A DNA stretch of 64,000 nucleotides from Rhodohalobacter halophilus. GTDB lineage: Bacteria; Bacteroidota; Rhodothermia; Balneolales; Balneolaceae. Of this stretch, positions 1 to 9,385 are shown one piece after another. Made by a program: the position numbers and the translations under genes. The notes beneath the pieces were generated by a model that searched no databases, was not told the origin of the DNA, and saw only the letters and a program-made list of their open reading frames with translations. Positions within the stretch are counted from its first letter, which is position 1. The number at the start of each line of letters is the position of its first letter. Where the stretch lies: NCBI RefSeq assembly GCF_001715195.1, contig NZ_MDWE01000022.1:62001-126000 (forward strand), given 5' to 3'.

Positions 1-283
1 GAATTTTTTCACCATCATAAAAAAGAAAGTTGTCTCCCCATAATTTGATGATTTTCTTTTCGAGAAGTTCTGCAGTAAACTTCTGAAATTCAGGCGATTT
101 GGCCGTGAAGTATGAAATACCGTGATCAAGCTTCAGCTGAAGATCTTTACCTGCATAACGGGTAGCCATTCTGCCGCCAAATCCACTGCTCTTCTCAATA
201 ATTGTCACTTCATGTCCCGCTTTTGAGAGAATTCGCCCGGCTGTTAATCCTGCAATTCCTGCTCCGATAATCCCAATAACCAT
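1..283 (-). CDS. Renalase-like FAD-dependent amine oxidoreductase, N-terminal part
   Basis: This is the N-terminal 94 or so residues of a flavoprotein whose remainder lies left of the window. The start codon is the ATG complementary to 281-283. The protein opens directly with a Rossmann dinucleotide-binding strand and GxGxxG motif (MVIGIIGAGIAGLTAG). It continues with the acidic residue that binds the ribose (IIEK), then GGRMATR, and later LDHGISYFTAKSPEF. The GGRMATR and DHG.xYFTA combination is characteristic of the renalase-like NAD(P)/FAD-dependent oxidoreductase group, not of the CrtI desaturases found elsewhere in this window. The substrate cannot be told. The gene is separated from the AtuA-like gene upstream by about 250 bases, which must hold its promoter. 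Confidence 0.8.
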   Translation of the reverse strand, partial: MVIGIIGAGIAGLTAGRILSKAGHEVTIIEKSSGFGGRMATRYAGKDLQLKLDHGISYFTAKSPEFQKFTAELLEKKIIKLWGDNFLFYDGEKI

Positions 284-531
284 AAAAATCCTTAATGCCA
301 GTTAGTAATTAATGATCGTAGAAAAATGTAAATCTAAAGTTAAAGAACTATTCACTCTACTTCTTGTCTAATTTTTTAAATTTTCCGGTCGAATAGTACC
401 CTGCTTTCAAAGCCCCAATCATACATTAAAATAGTTACCCCCTTTACTGCATGATGAGATGAGACCGAGTCCCTGCAGTATTAGTAAAAATTCATCAGAA
501 ATTGGAATCTCAACTTACCGTTTTCAAAACA

Positions 532-1899
532 TCAGACTTCAAAAACTGTAACCCGTGGTTCTGCAACCTCTTTATCAAGCAGAGCGGGCCAGTAGGCTAC
601 CACTTCACTTGCCTTGGGTCTACCGCCTGCAAATCCGGTCACCCCGCTCGGACCGGTTAAAATTAACGGCGCGATCTCCATTCCAAAACGATTCAGATCA
701 TCGCGGGAATCGCCATGAACCGAGATCCGGAGCTGCACTTCATTCATCTCACTTAAGTTATCATTCAGAAGGTCCGAATCTTCATTACAGGCGTTAAGTC
801 CTACATATTCTACATTTGTATCCCTGAATTTAATGCCAATTTTTTCAGCTCGCTTCAATAATATTTCTCCTGCAGCCCGGGCCTTTTTCACGGCATCCGG
901 CCAGCTATAAACCAATGTGGAAGAGAGTTTATATCCGTCTATGTAACTGGCAGATATTTTATAAGTTGGTGTGGCGGGTTTTCCGGTAATTCCCCAAACT
1001 TTCACACGATTCTTGCCCTCCTGTTTTAACCGGATTGAAGTAAAATCGGCGATACAGTCAGGAGTAATGTAGCTTGACGGATCTCCAATCTCATACAAAA
1101 GCTGCTCTTTGACGGTCTTTTCAGAAACCAGCCCGCCTGTGTTGTCGTGTTTGGTCACATAAAAGGTTCCATCCGGATGTGCTTCAATAATCGGAAACCC
1201 GATATCCACAAAATCCTCTACCTCTTCCCAGTCGGTGAAATTCCCGCCGGATACCTGTGCCCCACACTCAATGATGTGTCCGGCAATTGTACCGGTCGAC
1301 ATCAAATCATAGTCTTCAAAATTCCATCCAAATTCATACACCATGGGAGCTAAAGTTAAACCTGTATCGGTTACCCGGCCGGTAATCACAATATCTGCAC
1401 CCTCCTCAAGGGCCTGAACAATTGGGCGGCAACCGAAGTAGATATTAGCGCTGAGCAGTTCATCTTTCACTTTTGCGATGGGCTCTCCCGTCTCCATATT
1501 GTTGAGCTCATGGCCATTACCGATAATCTGATCCAGGTCGGGCAGAATATCATCGCCATCTACCACAGCCACTTTCAATCCGGATACACCTTTCTCTTTT
1601 GCCACTTTCAGGATGGCATCTTTACAGGCGTTTGGGTTTACACCGCCTGCATTTGAGATCACTTTAACACCGTCATTGCTGATCTCATCCAGTGTTCGTT
1701 CAATCACGGTTACAAAATCCCGGGCGTAGCCGAAATTTTCGTTTCTCATGCGCTGTTTCTGCATGATTGACATAGTCACCTCGGCGAGGTAATCCATCAC
1801 CAGGTAGTCAATTTCGCCTCGTTTAACCTGCTCAACAGGTGCATCGGGCAGATCACCCCAGAACCCCTGACCAGACGCAATTCGTATATACTCTTTCAA
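532..1899 (-). CDS. AtuA-like (DUF1446) acyclic terpene utilisation family protein
   Basis: A 455-residue protein of the DUF1446/AtuA family, typically a stand-alone domain of about this length. Visible family features are the N-terminal IASGQGFWGD motif, the ISNAGGVNPNACKDAI stretch around residues 81-96, and a later TGRVTDTGLTLAPM block. There is no signal peptide or membrane segment, so it is cytosolic. In Pseudomonas, AtuA is encoded in the acyclic terpene (citronellol/geraniol) degradation cluster, but its reaction has not been settled. Here it follows the carboxyltransferase gene by about 100 bases on the same strand, and that pairing supports a role in CoA-thioester catabolism of a branched or prenyl-type substrate. 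The specific substrate is inference and may differ from terpenes. Confidence 0.85.
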   Translation of the reverse strand: MKEYIRIASGQGFWGDLPDAPVEQVKRGEIDYLVMDYLAEVTMSIMQKQRMRNENFGYARDFVTVIERTLDEISNDGVKVISNAGGVNPNACKDAILKVAKEKGVSGLKVAVVDGDDILPDLDQIIGNGHELNNMETGEPIAKVKDELLSANIYFGCRPIVQALEEGADIVITGRVTDTGLTLAPMVYEFGWNFEDYDLMSTGTIAGHIIECGAQVSGGNFTDWEEVEDFVDIGFPIIEAHPDGTFYVTKHDNTGGLVSEKTVKEQLLYEIGDPSSYITPDCIADFTSIRLKQEGKNRVKVWGITGKPATPTYKISASYIDGYKLSSTLVYSWPDAVKKARAAGEILLKRAEKIGIKFRDTNVEYVGLNACNEDSDLLNDNLSEMNEVQLRISVHGDSRDDLNRFGMEIAPLILTGPSGVTGFAGGRPKASEVVAYWPALLDKEVAEPRVTVFEV

Positions 1900-1998
1900 A
1901 ATAGCTCCATTTTTTATTTAGACATCGTAGTAAAATATCGGAATTTTCCCCAAAGTTGCGAAACGGGAATTGAATTAGATCAAGTCCGGTAAACGCTT

Positions 1999-3606
1999 CT
2001 ATACCTGTATAACACCGGTTTTAAACTCAGGTAATTCCGGATTATGATCCGCGCACTCAATGGCGTGTGAAATTCGTTTTCGGGTATCACCGGGGGGAAT
2101 AATTTCGTCCACCCAAAGTCGTGCCGCGGCATAACGCACATCGGTCTGCCTATCGTAACGGCTTTTTATCCGTTGAAGAATTTCTGCTTTATCGTCCTCC
2201 GAAAGTTCCTCACCTCGTTTTTCTAACGAAGAAACCTGTATTTGTGTAAGAACTTTAGCAGCCTGAGTCCCCCCCATCACAGCTATCTGAGCCGTTGGCC
2301 ATGCGTAAATAAATCGGGGATCGTACGCTTTTCCACACATTGCGTAATTGCCTGCCCCATAGCTGTTACCAACTATAACCGTGATTTTTGGAACGGTTGA
2401 ATTTGCAACGGCATTCACCATTTTTGCCCCATCTTTGATAATCCCCCCGTGTTCACTCCGCTTGCCAATCATAAAGCCGGTTACATCCTGTAAAAATACT
2501 ATTGGAATTTTTTTCTGGTTGCAGTTCATGATAAATCGAGCGGCTTTGTCGGCACTGTCGGAGTAGATTACACCACCAATCTGCATCTCACCCTGTTTGT
2601 TTTTCACGATTTTTCGCTGGTTGGCTACAATCCCCACACTCCAACCATCAATTCGCGCGTATCCGGTAATTAATGTATTTCCATATCCTTTCTTAAATTC
2701 TGTAAACGAATCCGCATCTATCATGCTGCCAATCACTTTGTGCATATCATACGGTTTGGTTCTATCTGCAGGAAATTCTTCGAGCATCTCTTCAATAGAA
2801 ATTTCCGGCTTTACAGACTCTTTCCTATTGAAACCGGCCCGTTGCTGCGGTCCCAGTTTATCTACAAGATCTCGGATGGTTAACAAACATTCGGAATCAT
2901 CTTCCATCTTGTAATCGGTAACTCCGCTGATTTCCGTATGCGTGGTAGCCCCGCCCAGTGTTTCATTATCAACATCCTCACCTATTGCTGCTTTCACAAG
3001 ATAGCTTCCGGCCAGAAAAACACTGCCTGTTCCGTCAACTATCAGAGCCTCATCACTCATAATCGGCAGATAGGCGCCTCCGGCAACACAACTTCCCATA
3101 ATTGCCGCTATTTGAGGAATTCCTTTTGCACTGATCACCGCATTGTTTCTGAAAATGCGTCCAAAGTGCTCTTTATCGGGAAAAATTTCATCCTGCATAG
3201 GCAGATAAACTCCTGCAGAATCCACGAGGTAGATAATGGGTAAATGGTTTTCAATCGCAATCTCCTGGGCTCGAAGGTTTTTCTTTGCCGTCATAGGGAA
3301 CCAGGCTCCCGCTTTTACCGTCGCGTCATTTGCAACAATCATACATGTCTTTCCACTGACTTTCCCGGTTCCTATCACAACACCGGCAGCCGGGCACCCG
3401 CCTTCATCTTCATACATCTCATAGGCTGCCCAGAGGCCCATTTCATTGAGCTCTTCACCCTCATCCAACAGCAACTCAATGCGTTCGCGAGCTGTGAGTT
3501 TTCCTTTTTTGTGCTCTTTTTCTATGCGTCTCTTTCCTCCGCCTTGTTTTATCTTCTCTTCTTCCGAATTCAATTCGTCAAGTAACTCTTTTAGCCAGTC
3601 ATTCAT
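1999..3606 (-). CDS. Acyl-CoA carboxylase carboxyltransferase (beta) subunit, methylcrotonyl/geranyl-CoA type
   Basis: A 535-residue biotin-dependent carboxyltransferase subunit. It transfers the carboxyl group from carboxybiotin to an acyl-CoA. The N-terminal half contains GKLTARERIELLLDEG and the CoA-binding crotonase-like core with AGVYLPMQDEIFPDKEHFGR and GSCVAGGAYLPIMSDEA. The C-terminal half contains the second oxyanion-hole region NSYGAGNYAMCGKAYDPRF and AQIAVMGGTQAAKVL. The QDEIFPD and NSYGAGNYxMCGxAY patterns favour the 3-methylcrotonyl-CoA/geranyl-CoA carboxylase beta group over propionyl-CoA carboxylase, though substrate assignment from sequence alone is uncertain. No biotin carboxylase or carrier subunit is encoded nearby, so it must pair with one made elsewhere. 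It probably forms a two-gene unit with the AtuA-like gene downstream. Confidence 0.9.
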   Translation of the reverse strand: MNDWLKELLDELNSEEEKIKQGGGKRRIEKEHKKGKLTARERIELLLDEGEELNEMGLWAAYEMYEDEGGCPAAGVVIGTGKVSGKTCMIVANDATVKAGAWFPMTAKKNLRAQEIAIENHLPIIYLVDSAGVYLPMQDEIFPDKEHFGRIFRNNAVISAKGIPQIAAIMGSCVAGGAYLPIMSDEALIVDGTGSVFLAGSYLVKAAIGEDVDNETLGGATTHTEISGVTDYKMEDDSECLLTIRDLVDKLGPQQRAGFNRKESVKPEISIEEMLEEFPADRTKPYDMHKVIGSMIDADSFTEFKKGYGNTLITGYARIDGWSVGIVANQRKIVKNKQGEMQIGGVIYSDSADKAARFIMNCNQKKIPIVFLQDVTGFMIGKRSEHGGIIKDGAKMVNAVANSTVPKITVIVGNSYGAGNYAMCGKAYDPRFIYAWPTAQIAVMGGTQAAKVLTQIQVSSLEKRGEELSEDDKAEILQRIKSRYDRQTDVRYAAARLWVDEIIPPGDTRKRISHAIECADHNPELPEFKTGVIQV

Positions 3607-3726
3607 CTTATGGTAGATTTAAATGTTATTTTTTTCGGATTGATAATACTGATTGTAACGTTCACGTTCCAAATGTGACGATGTTTTCGTACGTTCAATC
3701 ATAAAATTTTCTGAGACCCCGTTAAA

Positions 3727-5118
3727 ATGCAAAGAATCGCACTGTTTCTCATTACTATTTTGCTGTTCACCTTTTTTGATGCAGATGCCCAGCGGCGCGG
3801 CGGCACAACATACGAATCTCTTCTTCGCCAATCTGATCAACCTTCTGGCTACAGCGATCACATCATCATTCCGCAGCAGGATGGCACTTCGTCTGTCAGT
3901 GTCATTTTCAGGCTTGAGCATGATTTCATACCGTTTTTGAGAAAGCGTCCCAATATGGACGCTCCTGATAACACGTATGAGTATTTCTCCCCCGTGCGTA
4001 TGGGGCTCGAAATTTATGAGGGAGAAGCGCGACAGGGACGCAGATCCAACACGCCTTCCGGCATCTCAATTTTCAGAGATACCTGGAGTGATACCGTTTG
4101 GGTTGAAACATTTGAAGATACCCGATCACGATTTAATCATGTTCAGGGTTTTATGAACACTGAGCTACAGCCTGGTACCTACCACTATCAACTGCAGCTT
4201 GCACGTGGAGGATCTGAACGTGAACGCCCCTCTCAAGTCAGAACTATTGTTATTCCTGAAGTGGGATCAACCGAAAAGACAGAAATTTTACTGTTAAATG
4301 AGCTGACATCGGGCTCCAACCATGCAGAAGCTACTCTGTTGAATTACGGAAGTAATGTTCTCTATGGACAAAACTACACACTACTCGTTCGGCTGCCACA
4401 GAATGCAAATGGTACACCGAACCGATATAAGGTAAACATTCAAAAAAGCGGTGAAACTCAATCGGATAGTGCCCCCGTTTTTTCTGAATCCATCTCTACT
4501 GATCAGATCATAACTGCCGGATCTTCAGAGTTATTTCAACAGAATGATGAGATAAAACTCAGACTCAATCCGGGAGATAACGGTACTCAGTATGCGTTTA
4601 TTCGGGTACCTAATTCAGAATTTGAGAACTCCGGTTATAAAATCTCGTTTGTAGATACAGAATCTGATTCAACGTTTGCTGAGAGAACTGTACAATCTCG
4701 CTGGATAGACATGCCGGTATCACTCTACAGTCTGGACGTCTCTATCAACATGCTCCGCTTTATTTTGAGTGACAGGGAGCTTCGGGAAATGAACAGCGGT
4801 TCACAGGCTGAGCGCGAGCGAAAGTTCAGAGAGTTTTGGGCCCAAAGAGATCCAACACCAGATACGGAATACAATGAATTAATGGCGGAGTACTATCGTC
4901 GAATAGATTTTTCATTCCAAAATTTTTCATCTCTGCAAACACCCGGGTATGATACGGATCGAGGCAAAGCCTACATACTGTACGGTCCGCCCGTGAGTAT
5001 AGATCGCAGACTGCTGCCTAACCAGCCAACACGGGAAATTTGGGAATATCCAAACCGGGAACTCATCTTTGAAGCGGTGAGCGGATTGGGAGATTTCCGC
5101 CTAATTTCAAATTCTTGA
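3727..5118 (+). CDS. GWxTD domain-containing secreted protein
   Basis: A 463-residue protein with a clear signal peptide (MQRIALFLITILLFTFFDADAQ), so it is exported to the periplasm or outer membrane. The middle is a beta-rich region without a family I recognise. The C-terminal roughly 120 residues form a GWxTD-type domain: REFWAQRDPTPDTEYNELMAEYYRRIDF, then DRGKAYILYGPP and REIWEYPNRELIF. The domain is widespread in Bacteroidota/Balneolota and Acidobacteria and has no established biochemical function. The gene is divergent from the carboxyltransferase gene, sharing about 120 bases of promoter space. It is followed by pdxA after about 40 bases, so it likely heads that transcription unit. Confidence 0.82.
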   Translation: MQRIALFLITILLFTFFDADAQRRGGTTYESLLRQSDQPSGYSDHIIIPQQDGTSSVSVIFRLEHDFIPFLRKRPNMDAPDNTYEYFSPVRMGLEIYEGEARQGRRSNTPSGISIFRDTWSDTVWVETFEDTRSRFNHVQGFMNTELQPGTYHYQLQLARGGSERERPSQVRTIVIPEVGSTEKTEILLLNELTSGSNHAEATLLNYGSNVLYGQNYTLLVRLPQNANGTPNRYKVNIQKSGETQSDSAPVFSESISTDQIITAGSSELFQQNDEIKLRLNPGDNGTQYAFIRVPNSEFENSGYKISFVDTESDSTFAERTVQSRWIDMPVSLYSLDVSINMLRFILSDRELREMNSGSQAERERKFREFWAQRDPTPDTEYNELMAEYYRRIDFSFQNFSSLQTPGYDTDRGKAYILYGPPVSIDRRLLPNQPTREIWEYPNRELIFEAVSGLGDFRLISNS

Positions 5119-5159
5119 TTGCATTTTTATATGAAGCATAACCATTGCTATCTTCCGGT

Positions 5160-6170
5160 ATGAAACCAATTATTGCAATAAGTATGGGAGATTTCAATGG
5201 AATCGGACCTGAAGTGGTCCTGAAATATCTCTCACAGACAGATCTAAACAAATCCACTCCGTTGATATTGGGTTCACAATCTGTTTTTGATGTTTACCAA
5301 AACAAATATCAAACAAATTTAACCATCCGGAGAATTTCAAAAAGTAACGATGTTCAGCCAGGCAAAATCAATCTGCTTGAAGTTGACTCTGTAGCAGAAA
5401 CGGATGTTCAGCCAGGCCAAATCACCAAAAAAGGTGGCCAGGCAGCTATGAGGGCAGTCGAATATGGAATTAACAGCTGCATGGCAGGTACAACCCACGC
5501 GCTTGTTACTGCACCAATTTCAAAAGAAGCAATTCATAAAGCGGGATACAGTTACCCCGGCCATACTGAATTTCTGGCCGAAAAAACCAATACCGAACGC
5601 TATATGATGATTCTCGCTTCGGGTGGACTGCGTGTGGGATTACTGACCGGTCATATCCCTTTAAAAATTGTTTCCAAATCGATTTCTGTAGATTTGATTC
5701 TTCAGAAATTAGTCATTTTGAATCACAGCCTGATGAATAATTTTGGTATTGAACAACCTAAAATTGCAATGCTTGGACTCAATCCCCACGCCGGTGATGG
5801 AGGCGTGTTGGGAGATGAGGAGGATAAGTTGATAAAACCGGCATTGATTGAAGCAAAAGCTAGAAACATAGAGGTTGACGGCCCCTTCCCTGCCGATGGT
5901 TTTTTTGGAAGCCAAAAACAGAATCAATACGATGCAATTTTAGCTACCTACCATGACCAGGGCTTGATCCCGTTTAAATCCCTCAGCTTCGGAAAGGGTG
6001 TTAATTTTACGGCCGGCCTGCCAATTATTCGAACATCACCCGATCACGGAACTGCATACGATATTGCCGGTGAAAATAGAGCGAACTCCGACTCATTCCA
6101 GGCAGCCTACACCCTGGCTGTTGAAATGGCCCGGAACAAGTTTAAGGAGGTTAGTCAGCATGCAACATAA
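5160..6170 (+). CDS. pdxA: 4-hydroxythreonine-4-phosphate dehydrogenase
   Basis: A 336-residue PdxA homologue. The enzyme oxidises and decarboxylates 4-phosphohydroxy-L-threonine in the DXP-dependent pyridoxal 5'-phosphate pathway, using NAD and a divalent metal. Diagnostic stretches are the start KPIIAISMGDFNGIGPEV, the metal-site histidines in GYSYPGHTEFLAE and LLTGHIPL, GLNPHAGDGG with GxLGxEE-like spacing, YDAILATYHDQGLIPFK, and the C-terminal TSPDHGTAYDIAG. An in-frame TTG lies five codons upstream at 5145, but the ATG at 5160 matches the family N terminus. No good Shine-Dalgarno sequence precedes it. The last 11 bases overlap the methyltransferase gene. Confidence 0.93.
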   Translation: MKPIIAISMGDFNGIGPEVVLKYLSQTDLNKSTPLILGSQSVFDVYQNKYQTNLTIRRISKSNDVQPGKINLLEVDSVAETDVQPGQITKKGGQAAMRAVEYGINSCMAGTTHALVTAPISKEAIHKAGYSYPGHTEFLAEKTNTERYMMILASGGLRVGLLTGHIPLKIVSKSISVDLILQKLVILNHSLMNNFGIEQPKIAMLGLNPHAGDGGVLGDEEDKLIKPALIEAKARNIEVDGPFPADGFFGSQKQNQYDAILATYHDQGLIPFKSLSFGKGVNFTAGLPIIRTSPDHGTAYDIAGENRANSDSFQAAYTLAVEMARNKFKEVSQHAT

Positions 6171-6939
6171 GAAAGAGCAGCTTAATCGAGCCTACTCTGT
6201 CCTGGCAGATATTTATGATGATGTGATGGTTGAAGTGGATTATGAGACCTGGACGGATTACATCGATGAGATTATCTACCAATTTCACCCTGATGCCGAA
6301 ACTGTTCTGGAGCTTGCGTGCGGCACCGGAACCATGGCCCTTTCCCTTGAAGAGTTGGCAGATTACAGAATAACGGCAACGGACGGTTCGGTTGAGATGA
6401 TTGAAGTAGCAAAACGAAAAGCAGATGCCACATTTTCCAACGTTCAATTCCTTTCCCGAAACTTTCTCGATCTCCGGCTCGATCAAACATTTGACGTAGT
6501 TTTTATGGTGTTTGACAGCCTAAACTATCTGCATGATGAAAATGATATTCTGAAACTTCATGATGAGGTGCGTAAAGTTCTCAACCCCGGTGGAATCTTT
6601 ATCTACGATTTTACAACGCCTCGGAATTCACGTATTGCCATCAAATATCTGAACAATGAAAAGCGGCGTGTAAACAATCTCTATCGATATCACCGAGAGA
6701 GTCGTTATGATGCCGAAAACCGGATTCATACCAACAGATTTACAATAGATAAACTGGACAATGAGAATGGAAACGTACAGGAAACATTCCGGGAAGAGCA
6801 TCGTCAGCATATCTATACACTGCCGGAAATAGAAAGCATCATAAAGAAGACAGATTTTTCTATTTTAGATTCATTTGATGGCTTTGAACTGAAGCCTGCT
6901 CACAGAAAAAGTTTAAGAATAACAATGGTACTACAATGA
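6160..6939 (+). CDS. Class I SAM-dependent methyltransferase
   Basis: A 259-residue methyltransferase. The start at 6160 is chosen because it is preceded by an AAGGAGG ribosome-binding site at 6144-6150, 9 bases from the ATG, and because the protein then opens with NRAYSVLADIYDDVM, the usual beginning of this family. Motif I is VLELACGTGTMAL (SAM binding). It is followed by ITATDGSVEMIEVAKRKA (ribose-binding acidic position) and DVVFMVFDSLNYL (motif IV), with LNPGGIFIYDF after that. The substrate is unknown; homologues are annotated only as generic methyltransferases. The gene overlaps pdxA at its start, and its stop overlaps the ftsE start in an ATGA arrangement, so translation of the three is probably coupled. 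Confidence 0.85.
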   Translation: MQHKKEQLNRAYSVLADIYDDVMVEVDYETWTDYIDEIIYQFHPDAETVLELACGTGTMALSLEELADYRITATDGSVEMIEVAKRKADATFSNVQFLSRNFLDLRLDQTFDVVFMVFDSLNYLHDENDILKLHDEVRKVLNPGGIFIYDFTTPRNSRIAIKYLNNEKRRVNNLYRYHRESRYDAENRIHTNRFTIDKLDNENGNVQETFREEHRQHIYTLPEIESIIKKTDFSILDSFDGFELKPAHRKSLRITMVLQ

Positions 6940-7613
6940 GTGAAAGTGATGTAATTGAGATGCATGATGTTACGGTTGCGTATGATCGTACACCGGTGCT
7001 GGATAGTGTAAACTTTACTCTCGGGGTAGGTGAATTCTGTTATGTAATTGGGAAGACAGGAGCCGGAAAAAGTTCATTTTTGAAACTTCTTTATAGTGAT
7101 ATTCGCCCCAACCACGGAATGATCCGGGTTGGAGATTACAGTGTAAGCAGCTTGCCCGACAAAAAAGTACCGATGCTTCGCCGCCAAATTGGAATAGTAT
7201 TCCAGGACTTTCAGTTATTACCGGATCGGAATGTATTTGAAAATGTAGCGTTTGCGCTTCGCGTTACGGGCCACAATAAGCGGTTTATCAAACATCGTGT
7301 TCTTGAAGTCTTGGGACTGGTAGGTTTGAGCCATAAGCGCAAAGCTATGCCGAAAGATCTGTCCGGCGGAGAGCAGCAGCGGGTGGTAATCGCCCGGGCA
7401 CTTGCCAACGAGCCGAGACTTCTGCTTGCCGATGAGCCTACGGGTAATTTAGACCCGGGAGCCAGCAGTTCTATCATGGAGCTTTTACAACAAATTAATA
7501 ATCGCGGAATGGCAGTTCTGATGGTCACACATGATTACGACATGGTGAGAAAATATCCGCATCGTACGGTTCAAATTAGAGATGGCGGCTTACACAAAAT
7601 TCACGTGCTGTAA
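6936..7613 (+). CDS. ftsE: FtsE-type ABC transporter ATP-binding protein
   Basis: A 225-residue ABC ATPase of the FtsE/LolD class. The Walker A motif is GKTGAGKS (residues 39-46), Q90 forms the Q-loop (VFQDF), LSGGEQQR is at 142-149, Walker B is LLLADE (162-167), and H199 forms the H-loop. FtsE works with the membrane protein FtsX to couple divisome assembly to septal peptidoglycan hydrolases. The 'RRQIGIVFQDFQLLPDRNVFENVAFALRV' style of sequence (quoted here only as its key parts RRQIG, FQDFQLL and NVFENV) is typical of FtsE. No ftsX lies next to it, which is common in this phylum. The related lipoprotein exporter ATPase LolD is the main alternative. Confidence 0.85.
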   Translation: MSESDVIEMHDVTVAYDRTPVLDSVNFTLGVGEFCYVIGKTGAGKSSFLKLLYSDIRPNHGMIRVGDYSVSSLPDKKVPMLRRQIGIVFQDFQLLPDRNVFENVAFALRVTGHNKRFIKHRVLEVLGLVGLSHKRKAMPKDLSGGEQQRVVIARALANEPRLLLADEPTGNLDPGASSSIMELLQQINNRGMAVLMVTHDYDMVRKYPHRTVQIRDGGLHKIHVL

Positions 7614-7652
7614 CCAAAACACGAAGGCAGTGTATTGATGATTCCGGTATGA

Positions 7653-8366
7653 TTACTCCTCATCACATTGAAACATAAATCCTTTTTTACGGACCGTCTC
7701 AATGTAGTCAAACTCCGTGTGATCTCTCATCTTTTTACGCAGATAGCTGATATAAACGTTGATGTAGTTCGTTTGAGTGTCGAAGTGAATATCCCAAACG
7801 TTGCTTGCCAGTTCTTCCTGAGAAATAATTCGTCCCTTATTTCGAACAAAATAGACCAACAGGTTGAATTCGTTATTCGTTAGGTCAACCTCATTTTCAT
7901 TGATGATCATTTTTCTGGAGATCAGGTCAACTGTCAAACTTCCGCAGGTAAGTTCTTTTTCAGAATCTTTGTTGTTGCTACGGCGTGCAATGGCATCCAA
8001 ACGTGCCATAAGTTCATCACTGTTAAACGGTTTTGTAAGATAGTCATCTGCCCCAACATTTAGCACTTTTACTTTTACATCTGTTTCGTGCTCGGCCGAA
8101 AGAACAAGAACCGGCGTGGTCACCCCTTCATCGCGGATCTTTGCGCAAACGTCGTAACCATTCCCGTCAGGAAGGCGTAAGTCGAGGATAATCATGTCGA
8201 ACTTTGTGTTCAACGCCTTATCTTCTCCTTCTCCTGCCGTTTCAGCAACGGCAACGTCGTTTCCCCTGTGTTCAAGAACTGCCTTTACGAGAGTTCTAAC
8301 CGTTGGGTCATCCTCTACGACCAATATTTTCATCTTCTTTTTTGTATCCGTCGATGCTGTAGACAT
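7653..8366 (-). CDS. OmpR/PhoB-family response regulator
   Basis: A 237-residue two-component response regulator. The receiver domain (about residues 12-130) has the acidic pair E18/D19/D20, phospho-acceptor D62 in ILDLRLPDG, and the conserved lysine in DDYLTKPF. The C-terminal winged-helix domain ends with VYISYLRKKMRD and IETVRKKGFMF, the typical DNA-recognition and wing region. A second in-frame ATG at codon 12 is a plausible start because the preceding 11 residues are polar and unconserved. There is no histidine kinase next to it, so it is an orphan here. It converges on ftsE with a 39-base gap in which I see no clear terminator. Confidence 0.9.
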   Translation of the reverse strand: MSTASTDTKKKMKILVVEDDPTVRTLVKAVLEHRGNDVAVAETAGEGEDKALNTKFDMIILDLRLPDGNGYDVCAKIRDEGVTTPVLVLSAEHETDVKVKVLNVGADDYLTKPFNSDELMARLDAIARRSNNKDSEKELTCGSLTVDLISRKMIINENEVDLTNNEFNLLVYFVRNKGRIISQEELASNVWDIHFDTQTNYINVYISYLRKKMRDHTEFDYIETVRKKGFMFQCDEE

Positions 8367-8590
8367 AATGATATCGTTTCAATGAATGGTATAATAAAGA
8401 TGAATCTGCTAAAGGTTACAAATTTATTTTATTCAAAGTACAATTTTTTAAAGCTTTACCTGATAAAATAAATCAGATACTTCAGTCTGCCAGTAACAAT
8501 ATGATGAATATTGCTTCCGCTAACTACTGTTTTGTTTTAAAGGTTTACAAAAAAATTACACTATTCCCAATTAGCAAATTCAATATTCCA

Positions 8591-9307
8591 TCAATTTTTG
8601 GAATAACCTAATCGAATAAACCAGTTTAGAATCTCTGTCAAATACTTCTCACTAAATGAATGATTTTCATTCAATAAATTCAACTCTGCCTGCACACCTT
8701 TTTCTTTTAGCCGTTCAATCTCTTTTGCTTGTGGTTCAGCTAAAACCTGATCATCTTTCTTTCCATGAAATGCTGCAATATTAATATGTTGAATATTTTG
8801 CCAATTATTATTTAGCACTTCCGTTTTTATCCTCGCTCCCACCACTGCCAAATCATTTACATGTTTCCAGCGAGTTAACGCAAAATATCCGGCCAGGTAC
8901 CCTCCCATCGAATAGCCCAGAACTCCTATTCTGCTAACATTCTCTTCAATCATGGGTAACAATTTATCAATCACCTCCTGAACAAATTCTGAAGCCAGCT
9001 CCAGTGATTTGATAAACTGCCCCCTGTTTCCATCATAGAGGTACCAAGCTCTCCCCCAATCCGTAACGTTCTTCTTTCGATTTCGATCATAAATTGGATA
9101 GGGCCCTTGAATGAAAAGATGATAAGCCTTGAGACTCATTAAATGATCACATTTTTGCATGAAAGTCTTCATATTTTGTCCAAAACCGTGCAGATAGACA
9201 ATCAGTGGTTTCTTTTCACCTTTTGCTCCGGTTTCAATCAAAGTATACGGTACCTCAACCTTAAAAGAGGTTTTTCCCGAAATCAGTACATCTCTATCCT
9301 GCATCAT
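8591..9307 (-). CDS. Alpha/beta hydrolase (esterase/phospholipase type)
   Basis: A 238-residue serine hydrolase of the carboxylesterase/phospholipase class. An oxyanion-hole motif YLHGFGQN lies near residue 40. The nucleophile elbow GYSMGG has Ser at 133. A likely acid residue sits in FHGKKDDQV (about 187) and a His in NENHSFS (about 216), so the triad appears intact. No signal peptide is visible, so it should be cytoplasmic. The substrate cannot be deduced. The protein begins with two methionines and either may be used. It stands alone, with AT-rich spacers on both sides and no co-transcribed partner of obvious related function. Confidence 0.8.
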   Translation of the reverse strand: MMQDRDVLISGKTSFKVEVPYTLIETGAKGEKKPLIVYLHGFGQNMKTFMQKCDHLMSLKAYHLFIQGPYPIYDRNRKKNVTDWGRAWYLYDGNRGQFIKSLELASEFVQEVIDKLLPMIEENVSRIGVLGYSMGGYLAGYFALTRWKHVNDLAVVGARIKTEVLNNNWQNIQHINIAAFHGKKDDQVLAEPQAKEIERLKEKGVQAELNLLNENHSFSEKYLTEILNWFIRLGYSKN

Positions 9308-9385
9308 TCATTCTACTCAATATTTTTTGTCTGTTAATTCCAATGGCTGATAATAGCCAATTTATGACATGATATCTGACAAATC

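Noticed and set aside
3619-3921. Open frame of 100 codons on the minus strand at the carboxyltransferase/GWxTD junction
   Set aside because: It runs antisense through the signal peptide of the GWxTD protein and shows no domain or gene-like pattern.
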